Source: Bradyrhizobium sp. CB82
Lineage (GTDB): Bacteria > Pseudomonadota > Alphaproteobacteria > Rhizobiales > Xanthobacteraceae
Assembly: GCF_029714405.1 (NCBI RefSeq)
Contig: NZ_CP121650.1
Span: 5,523,001 to 5,587,000, forward strand
DNA: 64,000 nucleotides
Direction: 5' to 3'
Positions 37,407 through 46,549 of the stretch are shown here, piece after piece (the first letter of the stretch is position 1; each line of letters starts with the position of its first letter). The position numbers and the translations under genes are program-made. The notes beneath the pieces were generated by a model. It did not search any database. It worked only from the letters and a program-made list of their open reading frames with translations, and was not told where the DNA came from.

Positions 37407-38327
37407 CTAGTCGAATTGGACCGGCTCAGATCCGGGATAGGAATGAGCGACGAACTCGCAGAATGCGCGAGCCGCCGGAGAAAACTTCGCCTTGCTCTTC
37501 CAAGCAAGCCCAACATCCATGGTGTGGACATCGTCATCCAGCGTCTTGAGATCGATGCGATGTCCCTCGAGCGACCAGGGACGATAGACCATGTCCGACA
37601 GGATGGTGATTCCCATGCCGGTCGCAACCATGCTGCGAACGGCCTCGACCGACAAAGTGCGGAAGATAACGTTTGGAACGTGCGTCGTGCGCTGCCAGTA
37701 ACGCATTGCGGAGCGTTCGGCTTCGTCGACGGTCAACATCAGATAGGGTTCGCTCGTCAGATCCGCCAGCTTGATGCTGTCTTTCCGGAGGAGCGGATGA
37801 TTGGCGCAAGTCCACAAGCGACGCGGCGAACGCAGCAACAGGCGCGAGCGAATGGAATGCCGGTCATGCAGGTTCGAGACGAGCATGACCGCCGCATCGA
37901 CGCTGCCGCTGATCAGACTCTGCTCGATCGCTTCGCGCTGAAATTCGTGCAGACGTACCGTTATGCCTGGAAAGGAACGCCAGAAGCGAGACAACAGCGG
38001 CGGCAAGAAATATCCGGCGACAGTATAGCTGACGGCCACGTCGACTGTGCCGTCAACCTGCGTTCCCCAGCGATGCGGACCGCGCATCGCATCTGACACA
38101 CTCGCCTCGATCGCGCGGGCGCGTTGCAAAAACTCCTGTCCGTCGAAAGTCAGCGTGACGCCGTTCGAGTGCCGGTCGAACAGCTTGCGGCCGAGCTCGG
38201 CTTCCAGCGCCTTGATCGAGGCCGTAACCGCCGACTGCGTCACATTCAGAGCGGCCGCGGCCGCCGAAACGCGTCCGCTTTCGGCCGTGGCGATGAAATG
38301 CCGAACCTGACGGAACGTCAGAGACAT
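37407..38327 (-). CDS. LysR family regulator (paralogue A)
   Basis: A 306-residue LysR-type regulator. The N-terminal winged helix has VSAAAAALNVTQSAVTASIKALE (shown here as its two halves), followed by an effector domain from about residue 90. The ATG at 38327 is chosen over the TTG one codon earlier; GGAAA lies about 6 bases upstream. It is divergent from the importer operon at 38425 and is a close paralogue of the LysR gene at 47706: both share LRSPRRLW, YPYVMLTVDEA-like and RPWSLEG segments. Likely activator of the importer-Pxp operon. Confidence 0.92.
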   Translation of the reverse strand: MSLTFRQVRHFIATAESGRVSAAAAALNVTQSAVTASIKALEAELGRKLFDRHSNGVTLTFDGQEFLQRARAIEASVSDAMRGPHRWGTQVDGTVDVAVSYTVAGYFLPPLLSRFWRSFPGITVRLHEFQREAIEQSLISGSVDAAVMLVSNLHDRHSIRSRLLLRSPRRLWTCANHPLLRKDSIKLADLTSEPYLMLTVDEAERSAMRYWQRTTHVPNVIFRTLSVEAVRSMVATGMGITILSDMVYRPWSLEGHRIDLKTLDDDVHTMDVGLAWKSKAKFSPAARAFCEFVAHSYPGSEPVQFD

Positions 38328-38339
38328 CAAAATTTCCGA

Positions 38340-38354
38340 TATCAGCGAACGATA
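38340..38354. promoter_or_regulatory. candidate LysR-binding dyad
   Basis: TATC-N7-GATA is an interrupted palindrome, and CGATAT also repeats directly at 38337 and 38350, one turn and a bit apart. It lies 13 bases from the LysR start and about 70 from the importer operon start, where an autoregulating LysR protein usually binds. The assignment is inferred from position and symmetry. Confidence 0.4.
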
Positions 38355-38424
38355 TTTCGAATTTTACAATCGCCCGGTGGAACGGAAAAATCAATCCATC
38401 GGTTCGCAGTGAGAAGGCCTTGAG

Positions 38425-39201
38425 ATGATGTCCGGTGGCTTGGAATTGGTCGCACGCGATGTCAGCGTCCAATTCGAAGGCTTGAAAGCATTGTCCGGTG
38501 TTACGCTGGCCGTACCGCGGGGACGCATCACTGGACTAATCGGCCCAAATGGCGCCGGCAAAACCACCCTTATCAATGTCCTGACAGGCTTCCAGCCGGT
38601 CGGCGCCGGCATCGTTGAGCTGGAAGGCGAGCCGCTCAGCGGCACTGCGGCGCACAAGCTGCGACGCAAAGGTGTGGCGCGAACCTTCCAGTCTGGACGA
38701 CTTTTCCGCGACCTGCCGGTGGTGGACAACCTGGAGGTGACCGGCGTCGGCCTCGGCCAGGCCCGTCGCGACGCGATCACGGAGGCCGAGCGCGTCATGG
38801 CCTGGCTCGGCATTTCACATCTGGCCAATACCATCGCGGGTGCCCTGCCCTACACGGACGAGCGGCGTGTCGCCATCGGCCGTGCCATCATGTGCACGCC
38901 GCGCTATCTGCTGCTCGACGAGCCCGCCGCGGGCATGTCCGAACATGAAAGCCACGATCTGGCCGCCATCATCCGGCGGATCGCGGATGAGCTCAACGTC
39001 GGCGTGCTCCTGATCGAGCACAATATCGGCCTCGTTCTCGAACTCTGCGAGCGCATCTTCGTCCTCGATTCCGGCGAAATCATCGAAGTCGGTGAACCCG
39101 CAGCGATCCGCGACAGCGATGCCGTGCGACACGCCTATATGGGCACGCAGCGTGACGAGTTGATTCCGCCAATCGTCGCTGAAGAGGCGGTCGCGTCATG
39201 A
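38425..39201 (+). CDS. ABC transporter ATP-binding protein, LivG type
   Basis: A 258-residue ATPase of the hydrophobic/branched-chain amino-acid uptake family. It has Walker A GPNGAGKTT, the LivG-type GVARTFQSGRLF Q-loop region, and Walker B LLLDEPAAGMSEHE. The signature region reads LPYTDERRVAIGRA, not the usual LSYGxQR, a change worth noting since LSGGQ-type residues contact ATP. AAGG precedes the ATG by about 8 bases. First gene of an operon running to at least 47516. Confidence 0.92.
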   Translation: MMSGGLELVARDVSVQFEGLKALSGVTLAVPRGRITGLIGPNGAGKTTLINVLTGFQPVGAGIVELEGEPLSGTAAHKLRRKGVARTFQSGRLFRDLPVVDNLEVTGVGLGQARRDAITEAERVMAWLGISHLANTIAGALPYTDERRVAIGRAIMCTPRYLLLDEPAAGMSEHESHDLAAIIRRIADELNVGVLLIEHNIGLVLELCERIFVLDSGEIIEVGEPAAIRDSDAVRHAYMGTQRDELIPPIVAEEAVAS

Positions 39202-39920
39202 CACTGCTCGCCGTCGACGACATCACCGTCAGCTACGGCCGCTTGACGGCCCTGCGTGGGGTCACGCTGAAAATCGACGAAGGCGAGGTTTTGTTCGTGA
39301 CTGGTCCGAACGGCGCCGGCAAGTCAACCCTGCTCAATGCGATCGCGGGCGTCGTGCCGGCGGGCTCGGGCTCCATCATGATCGACGGTGCGAAGGTCAC
39401 GGGCACCTCGCCGGAAGACATCGCCCGACGTGGATTTTCGTTGGTGCCGGAGGGGCGCAACGTCTTCGGCGCGCTCACGATCGAGGAGAATCTCAAGGTC
39501 GGCACCGGCATGCGGCGCGACCGGAAGAAGACCGCCGACGATCTGGAGTCCGTCTACGAGGAATTCCCGATGCTGGCCGAGCGTCGTCACACCCCGGCCG
39601 GCATGCTCTCCGGCGGCCAGCAGCAGATGCTCGTCATCGGTCGCGCACTGATGGCCGCGCCGCGCATTATGGCGATCGACGAGCCGTCGCTCGGCCTCGC
39701 GCCAAAGATCATCGACCAAGTCTACGAGATACTGGTACGGCTGCGGGCACAGCGCAAGCTCACGCTCCTGATCGTCGAGCAAAGCTCGACGCGCGCCATG
39801 ATGACCGGTGGAAGGATGGTCCTGATCCGCGGCGGTCGCATCGTCCTGGAGGGTGCCGCCGCCGACATGATCAGGGACGATCGCCTGAAGCAGGCCTATT
39901 TCGGCTTCGGAGATCACTGA
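39198..39920 (+). CDS. ABC transporter ATP-binding protein, LivF type
   Basis: A 240-residue partner ATPase with Walker A GPNGAGKST, signature LSGGQQQM and Walker B IMAIDEPSLGLAP, all canonical for LivF. The start overlaps the preceding gene by four bases. It works as a heterodimer with the LivG-type protein under the two permeases. Substrate class is amino acid, amide or urea-like. The downstream Pxp genes suggest a lactam or amide. Confidence 0.93.
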   Translation: MTLLAVDDITVSYGRLTALRGVTLKIDEGEVLFVTGPNGAGKSTLLNAIAGVVPAGSGSIMIDGAKVTGTSPEDIARRGFSLVPEGRNVFGALTIEENLKVGTGMRRDRKKTADDLESVYEEFPMLAERRHTPAGMLSGGQQQMLVIGRALMAAPRIMAIDEPSLGLAPKIIDQVYEILVRLRAQRKLTLLIVEQSSTRAMMTGGRMVLIRGGRIVLEGAAADMIRDDRLKQAYFGFGDH

Positions 39921-39921
39921 G

Positions 39922-40836
39922 ATGACGGAGGTCCTGCAGATCGTCTTCGACGCGCTGAGCCTCGGCAGCCTTTACGCCCTGGGTGCGCTCGGCATCGCCC
40001 TGATCTTCGGCGTCATGCGGCTTGTCAACTTTGCCCATGGCGATTTCATCGCCTTCTGCGTGTTTGCAATGCTGTGGCCCTCGGTCGACGCGGCAGCGAT
40101 CGTGTTTGTCGGCCAACTGCCGTTCTACCTGCTGATCCCGCTTCTGCTCATGATCGGCGCGGTACTGTCGATCCTGTCCGAGATCATCGTCTTCCGTCGT
40201 TTCCGCAACACTAATCCGGCGACGATGATGATCGCCTCCTTCGCGCTCGGCTTCGTCATCCGGCATCTCCTCTTGATGCTGTATTCGAGCCGGCCCAAAT
40301 CGATCACGCTGTGGCCGAGCCTCGGCCTGCCGGTCGAACTCCTCGGCGCCCACATCCCGATGCTCCAGGTCGTGACCATCATCATAACGCTTGTCGTGCT
40401 GATCGTACTCGTCCTGTTCCTCAAGCAAACGCGCTATGGGCTGGAGATGCGCGCGGCGGCCGAGAATTTCACCATGGCCCGCATGCTCGGGGTCCGTGCC
40501 AATGGGGTGATCCTGCTGGCCTTCGCCATCAGCGGCATGATGGCCGCGGCGATCGGCCTGATCCTGGCCACCAACTCCGGCACTGCCGATATCGGCATGG
40601 GCGCCAACGTGATGCTGATCGCCTTCATCGCGACCGTGATCGGTGGCCTCGGCAGCATCCCCGGCGCCGTTGCTGCCGGCTTCCTGATCGGCGCGGCGAG
40701 CGTCGTGTTCCAGGCGACCTTGCCGCACGACGCCCGCGTGTTCCGCGACGCCTTCGTCTACGGCGCAGTCATCGTCGTGCTCCTGGTGCGGCCCCAGGGG
40801 CTGTTCGCACCGAAATCCGCCAAGCAGAGAGTTTGA
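39922..40836 (+). CDS. ABC transporter permease, LivH type
   Basis: A 304-residue inner-membrane permease of the LivH branch. The opening LGSLYALGALGIALIFGVMR and FAHGDFIAF are typical, and GLGSIPGAVAAGFLIG occurs near the end. It starts one base after the preceding stop and is followed by the LivM-type partner after a 4-base gap. Confidence 0.93.
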   Translation: MTEVLQIVFDALSLGSLYALGALGIALIFGVMRLVNFAHGDFIAFCVFAMLWPSVDAAAIVFVGQLPFYLLIPLLLMIGAVLSILSEIIVFRRFRNTNPATMMIASFALGFVIRHLLLMLYSSRPKSITLWPSLGLPVELLGAHIPMLQVVTIIITLVVLIVLVLFLKQTRYGLEMRAAAENFTMARMLGVRANGVILLAFAISGMMAAAIGLILATNSGTADIGMGANVMLIAFIATVIGGLGSIPGAVAAGFLIGAASVVFQATLPHDARVFRDAFVYGAVIVVLLVRPQGLFAPKSAKQRV

Positions 40837-40840
40837 TCGA

Positions 40841-41914
40841 ATGTCGAAGCGGCCATCCGTCATCCGGCAGACGATCGTGACACCGACCATCCTGATCATC
40901 GCGCTGCTCATCATGGCCGCCCTTACCTATCAATTCGGCAGCCGCGCCTTCAATCGCACCGCGGTCGAGATGTTCATCAACGTCATGGTCGTAGTCGGCC
41001 TCTACGTCTTCGTCGGCAATTCGGGCCTGCTGTCGTTCGGCCATATCAGCTTCATGTGCCTCGGCGCCTACATGACCGCCTGGCTCGCCATCCCACCAGT
41101 GATGAAGTCGATCACGCTCAAGGGATTGCCGACCTGGCTGCTGCATACCCAACTGCCCATGTGGGCGGCAACCCCGATCTCGGGCGCGTTCGCGGCGCTG
41201 TTCGCGCTGATCATTGGCCGCATCATCATGCGCCTGTCGGGCATAGCCGCCTCGATCGCGACTTTCGGCCTGCTCGGCGTCGTCAACAACGTCTATTCGA
41301 ACTGGGACTCGGTGACGGGCGGACAGGGCTCGATCGTCGGCATTCCGCCGACCATGAATGTCTGGATCGGGTGGCTCGGTGCGGCAATTGCCATCGCAAT
41401 CGCCTATCTCTATTCGATCTCGCGCTCGGGGCTTGCGCTCCGCGCCACGCGCGACGAGGCGGTCGCGGCGAGCGCCTCCGGCATCGACATAGTCCGCGAG
41501 CGGCTCATCGCCTTCGTCGTCAGCGCCTTCATCATTGGGCTCGCCGGCGCGCTTTATGCGCACTTCCTGAGCATCGTCAATCCAGGCGCATTCTATCTGC
41601 GTACGACCTTCGTCACACTGTCGATGCTGGTGGTCGGCGGCATGTACAGCCTCAGTGGGGCCGTCTCGGGCGTGGTCCTGATGTCAGTGCTGATCGAGCT
41701 GTTTCGCAATCTCGAGAAGGGCATCAGCCTCAACGGCCACACCGTCGCATTGCCGAACGGCGTCCAGGAGATCGCGATCGGCATCATCACCATCGTCATC
41801 CTGATGTACTTGCCCACGGGACTGACCCGCAACCAGGAATTCTCCTGGCGCGGATGGCCGTTACAGCGGCGTCTGGCGCGCCCCGTCCAGACGGCGCTGA
41901 AGGAACTGAACTGA
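40841..41914 (+). CDS. ABC transporter permease, LivM type
   Basis: A 357-residue second permease. It has YVFVGNSGLLSFGHISFMCLGAY-type LivM sequence near residues 48-70, a TGGQGSIVGIP loop and the later RDEAVAASASGIDIVRERLIAF cytoplasmic coupling region (read here in two halves). It completes the channel with the LivH-type protein. Confidence 0.93.
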   Translation: MSKRPSVIRQTIVTPTILIIALLIMAALTYQFGSRAFNRTAVEMFINVMVVVGLYVFVGNSGLLSFGHISFMCLGAYMTAWLAIPPVMKSITLKGLPTWLLHTQLPMWAATPISGAFAALFALIIGRIIMRLSGIAASIATFGLLGVVNNVYSNWDSVTGGQGSIVGIPPTMNVWIGWLGAAIAIAIAYLYSISRSGLALRATRDEAVAASASGIDIVRERLIAFVVSAFIIGLAGALYAHFLSIVNPGAFYLRTTFVTLSMLVVGGMYSLSGAVSGVVLMSVLIELFRNLEKGISLNGHTVALPNGVQEIAIGIITIVILMYLPTGLTRNQEFSWRGWPLQRRLARPVQTALKELN

Positions 41915-41944
41915 TGTTCGTTTGCTCAATTGGAGGAGTGGCTC

Positions 41945-43132
41945 ATGCGTTTGAAGACAGTAATTGGCATTCTGGCCGGAGCGTCCGCGCTCTGGTTCAC
42001 GCCCGCCCAGGCGGCCGACGAGATCGTCGTCGGCTTTGCGACCGCGGCATCCGGATTCATGCAGGCCTATGACAAGCCGGCGCAGGATGCAGCCCTGATC
42101 CGGATCGACGAGATCAACAAGGCCGGCGGCCTGCTCGGTAAGAAGATCAAGCCCGTCTTCGCCGACACCAAGACCGACCAGGCCGAAGGCGCCAAAGCCG
42201 GTCTTGGGGTGCTCGACCAGGGAGCCGACCTCGTCATCGTCTCCTGCGATTACGATTTCGGCGCACCCGCGGCGCTCCAGGCGCAAGCCGCCGGCAAAGT
42301 CTCCTTCTTCCTCTGCGCGGAGTCGATCAAGGCCGGTATTCCCGGCGTCGGCCCCTTCTCGTTCTCAGCTTCGGTGCTGGCGGCCGTACAAGGCGCCACC
42401 ATGGCGGAATGGGCCTATACCAAGAAAGATGCGCGCAGTTTCTACCGGCTGCTCGATAGCTGGACCGTCTACAACAAGGGCATCTGCGACGGCTTCGACT
42501 GGCAGATGCCGCACCTGAAGGAGGCCAAGCTCGTTGGCAGCGACACTTTCAAGAACGATGACGCCTCCATCGCCTCGCAGATCACGCGCATCAAGAGCCT
42601 GCCAAGGGAACCCGACGCCATCATGCTCTGCACGATGATGCCGGGCGCCGTTTCCGCCATCAAGCAGATCCGCGCCGCCGGCATCAAGTCGATGATCCTG
42701 AACGGCTCGGGCGTCGACGGCAGCTACTGGCTGAACGCCACACCGGATCTATCGAACTTCTACGTTCCGGTGCAGGGCTCGGTCTACGGCGACGATCCCA
42801 ATCCGAAGGTCAACGAGTTCAACAAGAAGTACAAGGAATTCACCGGAGGCGATCCGTCCAGCCAGTACGTCTATCCCGGCTACGTCCTGATCGACGTCTG
42901 GGCCAAGGCGGTCGAGCGCGCCAAATCGACAGACGCAGCACCGGTCGTGGCCGAGCTAGAGAAGATGAACAACGAGCCCACTCTGTTCGGGCCGCGCACC
43001 TTCACCAAGGACATCCACCACCAGAACCAGGGTCGTTACTTGATCGTCGACACCGAGGCTGGCAAGCCGCGCGTGGTCGATCAGTGGACGATCTCGGAGA
43101 AGATTCCGCTCGACTATCTGGTGTCCAAGTAA
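41945..43132 (+). CDS. ABC transporter substrate-binding protein, LivK type
   Basis: A 395-residue periplasmic receptor. The signal peptide is MRLKTVIGILAGASALWFTP with cleavage near AQA-ADE. The mature protein opens with DEIVVGFATAASGF and has the family's INKAGGLLGKKIKPV. GGAGGAG directly upstream supports the ATG at 41945; a TTG 15 bases earlier is in frame but lies inside that ribosome-binding site. It decides substrate specificity, which the sequence does not reveal. Confidence 0.92.
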   Translation: MRLKTVIGILAGASALWFTPAQAADEIVVGFATAASGFMQAYDKPAQDAALIRIDEINKAGGLLGKKIKPVFADTKTDQAEGAKAGLGVLDQGADLVIVSCDYDFGAPAALQAQAAGKVSFFLCAESIKAGIPGVGPFSFSASVLAAVQGATMAEWAYTKKDARSFYRLLDSWTVYNKGICDGFDWQMPHLKEAKLVGSDTFKNDDASIASQITRIKSLPREPDAIMLCTMMPGAVSAIKQIRAAGIKSMILNGSGVDGSYWLNATPDLSNFYVPVQGSVYGDDPNPKVNEFNKKYKEFTGGDPSSQYVYPGYVLIDVWAKAVERAKSTDAAPVVAELEKMNNEPTLFGPRTFTKDIHHQNQGRYLIVDTEAGKPRVVDQWTISEKIPLDYLVSK

Positions 43133-43142
43133 GCCGGCAATG

Positions 43143-43180
43143 CGCCGTCCGGGGTACGCCAGTCGCGCCCCCGGACGGCG
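43143..43180 (+). terminator. attenuator-like hairpin before pxpA
   Basis: CGCCGTCCGGGG (43143-43154) pairs perfectly with CCCCGGACGGCG (43169-43180), a 12-bp stem followed by TTGCTTCTTC. It lies in the 89-base gap between the binding-protein gene and pxpA. It probably ends a fraction of transcripts so that the receptor is made in excess, with read-through into the catabolic genes. Confidence 0.6.
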
Positions 43181-43221
43181 TTGCTTCTTCGTCTGCAAAG
43201 TCGTTGGGAGGAAATGGAGAG

Positions 43222-43950
43222 ATGGTCGTAATCAACTGCGACATGGGCGAGGCCTACGGCCTCTACAAGATGGGCGACGATAAAGCACTGATGCCCCATA
43301 TCGACGTCGCCAACGTCGCTTGCGGCTTTCATGCCTCCGACTTCAATCACATGCGCAAGACAGTGCAACTCGCCAAGGAGTTCAGCGTGAAGGTCGGCGC
43401 GCACCCCTCGCTGCCGGACTTGCAGGGTTTTGGCCGCAGGGAGATGAAGATCAGCCGCGAGGAGCTGGTCAACTGCCTGCTCTATCAGATCGGTGCGCTC
43501 AAGGCGTTCCTTGACGCCGAGGGCATGGCCCTCAACCACATCAAGCCGCACGGCGCGCTCTATGGCATGGCGTCGCGCAACGAGGAGATCGCCGAAGCCG
43601 TAGCCGATGCCGCCGACGTCTACAAGGTGCCCCTGCTCGGCATGAAGGGAACGCTGCATCAAAGGGTTTATGAGCGGCGCGGCCACATCTTTGTCGCCGA
43701 ATATTACGCCGATCTCGACTACAACGCCGACGGCAGTCTCATCATCACCCGCGAGCATGAAGCCAAGGATCCAGTCGACGCCGCGAGCCGCTGCGCAAGG
43801 GCCGTGAACGAGGGCAAGACACGCTCGGTGGCCGGGAACGACATCACGGTCGGCGCGGATTCGATCTGCATCCATTCCGACACGCCGAACGCGGTCGCGA
43901 TCGCAGAGGCCGTTCGCGAGGCGGTTCGCCCCTATCTCACTGCGCGCTGA
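43222..43950 (+). CDS. pxpA: LamB/YcsF family protein, 5-oxoprolinase subunit A type
   Basis: A 242-residue PxpA-family protein. It has NCDMGEAYG at the start, ANVACGFHASDFNHM, HPSLPDLQGFGRREM and HIKPHGALYG, all diagnostic. In E. coli and Bacillus, PxpA acts with PxpB and PxpC as an ATP-dependent 5-oxoprolinase. Here the three genes are interrupted by a biotin carrier and a biotin carboxylase. The ATG at 43222 follows GGGAGGAAATGGAGAG, so the start is clear; the frame is open upstream but not protein-like. Confidence 0.92.
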   Translation: MVVINCDMGEAYGLYKMGDDKALMPHIDVANVACGFHASDFNHMRKTVQLAKEFSVKVGAHPSLPDLQGFGRREMKISREELVNCLLYQIGALKAFLDAEGMALNHIKPHGALYGMASRNEEIAEAVADAADVYKVPLLGMKGTLHQRVYERRGHIFVAEYYADLDYNADGSLIITREHEAKDPVDAASRCARAVNEGKTRSVAGNDITVGADSICIHSDTPNAVAIAEAVREAVRPYLTAR

Positions 43951-43976
43951 GCCAGCGCGCCAACAACGAGGAACCC

Positions 43977-44219
43977 ATGGCACCCCAACAGATCTTCTCG
44001 CCGCTTCCGGGCATCTTCTATCGCAGGCCCGCTCCCGACAAGCCGGTCTACAAGAACGACGGTGACCCGGTTGCCGATAGCGACACGATCGGGCTGATCG
44101 AGGTGATGAAGTCGTTTAACGAGGTGAAGGCTGGCGCCGCGGGCAAGATCCTGCGTTTCCTCGCCGAGAATGAGGAGCCCGTGATGGCCGGCCAGCCGAT
44201 CGCCGAAATCGACGTTTGA
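43977..44219 (+). CDS. stand-alone biotin carboxyl carrier domain
   Basis: An 80-residue biotinyl domain and nothing else. The attachment motif is EVMKS with Lys45, flanked by the two symmetrical halves of the fold (SPLPGIFYR at the front, ENEEPVMAGQPIAEIDV at the end). It lacks the long N-terminal part of AccB from acetyl-CoA carboxylase, so it is of the short YngHB-like type. GAGGAA precedes the ATG. It would carry carboxybiotin from the carboxylase next door to PxpB/PxpC. Confidence 0.9.
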   Translation: MAPQQIFSPLPGIFYRRPAPDKPVYKNDGDPVADSDTIGLIEVMKSFNEVKAGAAGKILRFLAENEEPVMAGQPIAEIDV

Positions 44220-44235
44220 GGCTCACCGCATCTCC

Positions 44236-45630
44236 ATGGCGATCAAAAAGCTCCTCATAGCCAATCGCGGCGAAATCGCGGTGCGCATCATCCGCGCCGC
44301 GCGCGAGCTCGGCATTGTGACCGTCCAGGTCTACAGCAAGGCCGACAAGGATTCGCTCGCCGTCAGGCTCGCCGACGAGTCGATCGAGATCGGACCGCCC
44401 CAGGCGTCCAAATCCTATCTCAACCAGGCCGTCATCCTCGATGCAGCCAAGAATGTCGGCGCGGACGCCATTCATCCCGGCTACGGCTTCCTGGCAGAGA
44501 ATGCCGAGTTCGCGGCGGCCGTCGAAGCGGCGGCGTTGATCTTCGTCGGCCCGACCGCGCAATCGATCCGGCTGATGGGCGACAAAGTCGCCGCGCGCGA
44601 GGCAGCGGCTTCCGCTGGCGTCCCGACCGTCCCCGGCAGTCAAGGTCGCCTGGAGTCGGCAGAGGCCGCCTTCGCGCTGGTCGACAAGACCGGCTTCCCC
44701 GTGATGATCAAGGCGGCGGCCGGCGGCGGCGGACGTGGCATCCGGATCGCCCGTTCGGCAGACGAGTTTCATCGTTTGATGCCGCAGGCGCAGGCCGAGG
44801 CGCTCGCCGCCTTCGGGGATGGCGGGCTCTACGTCGAGAAGCTGATCGAAGGCGCACGGCACATCGAGGTGCAGGTGCTCGGCGACGGGCACGACGTCAT
44901 CCATTGCTTCGAGCGCGAATGCTCGTTGCAGCGTCGCCGCCAGAAGGTCTGGGAAGAAGCCCCCTCGCCTTCGCTGGCTCCAGCCGTCCGCGAAAAGCTT
45001 TGTGTCTCTGCTGTCGCGCTGGCCAAGGCAGTCAACTATCGCGGCGCCGGAACGCTCGAATATCTCTACGACGACAGAACGCACGAATTCTATTTCCTGG
45101 AGATGAATACCCGCATCCAGGTCGAGCATCCCGTGACGGAGATGATTACCGGCATCGACCTCGTGTGCGAGATGATCCGGATCGCCGGCGGCGAGCGCCT
45201 GCGCGTTCGCCAGGACGAGGTGCGCGTGAGCGGCCATTCCATCGAAGTGCGCATCAATGCCGAGGATCCCGCGAGGAACTTCCTGCCGAACCCGGGAACC
45301 GTCAACGCGCTCAGCGTGCCCGGCGGCGACGGCGTGCGCTTCGACAGCATGCTCTATCAGGGCTACGCGGTCCCGCCCTTCTACGACAGCCTGCTCGGCA
45401 AGCTGATCGTGCACGACAAGGACCGGCCGGGCGCAATCCGAAAGCTCGAACGCGCCCTTGCCGAGCTCAACGTCGAGGGGCTCGCAACGACGAAGCCGCT
45501 ACATCAGGCACTTGCGCGTGATGCCGACGTGCAGGCCGGACGCTTTCACACCGCCTGGCTCGAGCCATGGCTGGAATCCCATGCCGCGACGCTTGGGGCA
45601 CCGTTACCGACCGCAAAGGTTGGCTCATGA
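44236..45630 (+). CDS. accC: biotin carboxylase
   Basis: A 464-residue ATP-grasp biotin carboxylase. It has KKLLIANRGEIAVRIIRAAR at the N-terminus, IHPGYGFLAEN, the glycine-rich lid AAAGGGGRGIRIA and the EMNTRIQVEHPVTEMITGID catalytic segment (quoted in part). All key family motifs are present. It would use ATP and bicarbonate to carboxylate the 80-residue carrier encoded 16 bases upstream. Its place inside a pxp operon argues for a dedicated carboxylase and not the fatty-acid one, although the gene is usually labelled accC. Confidence 0.92.
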   Translation: MAIKKLLIANRGEIAVRIIRAARELGIVTVQVYSKADKDSLAVRLADESIEIGPPQASKSYLNQAVILDAAKNVGADAIHPGYGFLAENAEFAAAVEAAALIFVGPTAQSIRLMGDKVAAREAAASAGVPTVPGSQGRLESAEAAFALVDKTGFPVMIKAAAGGGGRGIRIARSADEFHRLMPQAQAEALAAFGDGGLYVEKLIEGARHIEVQVLGDGHDVIHCFERECSLQRRRQKVWEEAPSPSLAPAVREKLCVSAVALAKAVNYRGAGTLEYLYDDRTHEFYFLEMNTRIQVEHPVTEMITGIDLVCEMIRIAGGERLRVRQDEVRVSGHSIEVRINAEDPARNFLPNPGTVNALSVPGGDGVRFDSMLYQGYAVPPFYDSLLGKLIVHDKDRPGAIRKLERALAELNVEGLATTKPLHQALARDADVQAGRFHTAWLEPWLESHAATLGAPLPTAKVGS

Positions 45631-45673
45631 TCGCGAGAGAACCCGCCCCGTCAACAACAGGAGGCCGCTAGTC

Positions 45674-46549
45674 ATGCAAACCCGATTTTCCTTCGGCGGC
45701 GACGAGCACATCTTCGCCGAAGTCGGCGAAGCGATGTCGCTGGAGGCATTTTTCAAAAGCCTCTTCGTCACCAATGCGGTGCGCGACGCCAAGATCAAGG
45801 GCGTGATCGAGATCTGTCCGGCAAATGCGTCCTACCAGGTCAAGTTCGACCCTGATCAGATCAAGCCCGACGATCTCCTCGCCGAACTCAAGCGGCTGGA
45901 TACGGGGTCGGAAAAGTCCGAGCCGGTGATCAAGACCCGGATCATCGAGATCCCCGTGCTCTACAACGATCCCTGGACGCGCGAAACCTTGATGCGCTTC
46001 CGCGAGCGCCATCAGGATCCGAACGGGACCGATCTCGAATACGCCGCGCGCATCAACGGGCTCGAGAGCGTCGATGCCTTCATCAAGGCGCATTCGAGCG
46101 CTCCATGGTTCGTTTCGATGGTTGGCTTCGTCGCCGGCCTGCCCTTCCTCTACCAGATGGTGGAGCGCAACCGGCAGCTTCAGGCGCCGAAATATCTGCG
46201 GCCCCGCACGGACACGCCGAAGCTCACCGTCGGGCACGGTGGGTGCTTCAGTTGCATCTATTCAGTGCGCGGTGCTGGCGGCTACCAGATGTTCGGCATC
46301 ACGCCGATGCCGATCTACGATCCCAATCAGAAGATCAGCTACCTGCGCGACTTCATGTGCCTGTTCAGACCCGGCGACATCGTGAAGTGGAAGCCGATCG
46401 ACAGAGCAGCCTATGACGCGGCGGTCGCCGACGTCGATGCCGGCCGCTTCGCGCCGGTCATCCGCGACGTCTCGTTCTCGCTGACCGATTTCAACCGCGA
46501 CATTGATGCCTATAACCGCAAGCTCGATGGAGTCCTCCATGGCCATTAA
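45674..46549 (+). CDS. pxpB: PxpB/KipI-family (allophanate hydrolase subunit 1-like) protein, divergent
   Basis: A 291-residue carboxyltransferase-domain protein. Family landmarks are the N-terminal FGGDEHIFAEVGEAMS, IEIPVLYND and the C-terminal MFGITPMPIYD followed by FRPGDIVKWKPI. The usual VGIAGGQTGIYP segment is replaced by VGHGGCFSCIYS, and the usual PGFxYL region by VGFVAGLPFLYQM, so this is a diverged branch that may act on a different substrate. CAGGAGG lies about 10 bases before the ATG at 45674. It overlaps pxpC by 11 bases. Confidence 0.85.
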   Translation: MQTRFSFGGDEHIFAEVGEAMSLEAFFKSLFVTNAVRDAKIKGVIEICPANASYQVKFDPDQIKPDDLLAELKRLDTGSEKSEPVIKTRIIEIPVLYNDPWTRETLMRFRERHQDPNGTDLEYAARINGLESVDAFIKAHSSAPWFVSMVGFVAGLPFLYQMVERNRQLQAPKYLRPRTDTPKLTVGHGGCFSCIYSVRGAGGYQMFGITPMPIYDPNQKISYLRDFMCLFRPGDIVKWKPIDRAAYDAAVADVDAGRFAPVIRDVSFSLTDFNRDIDAYNRKLDGVLHGH

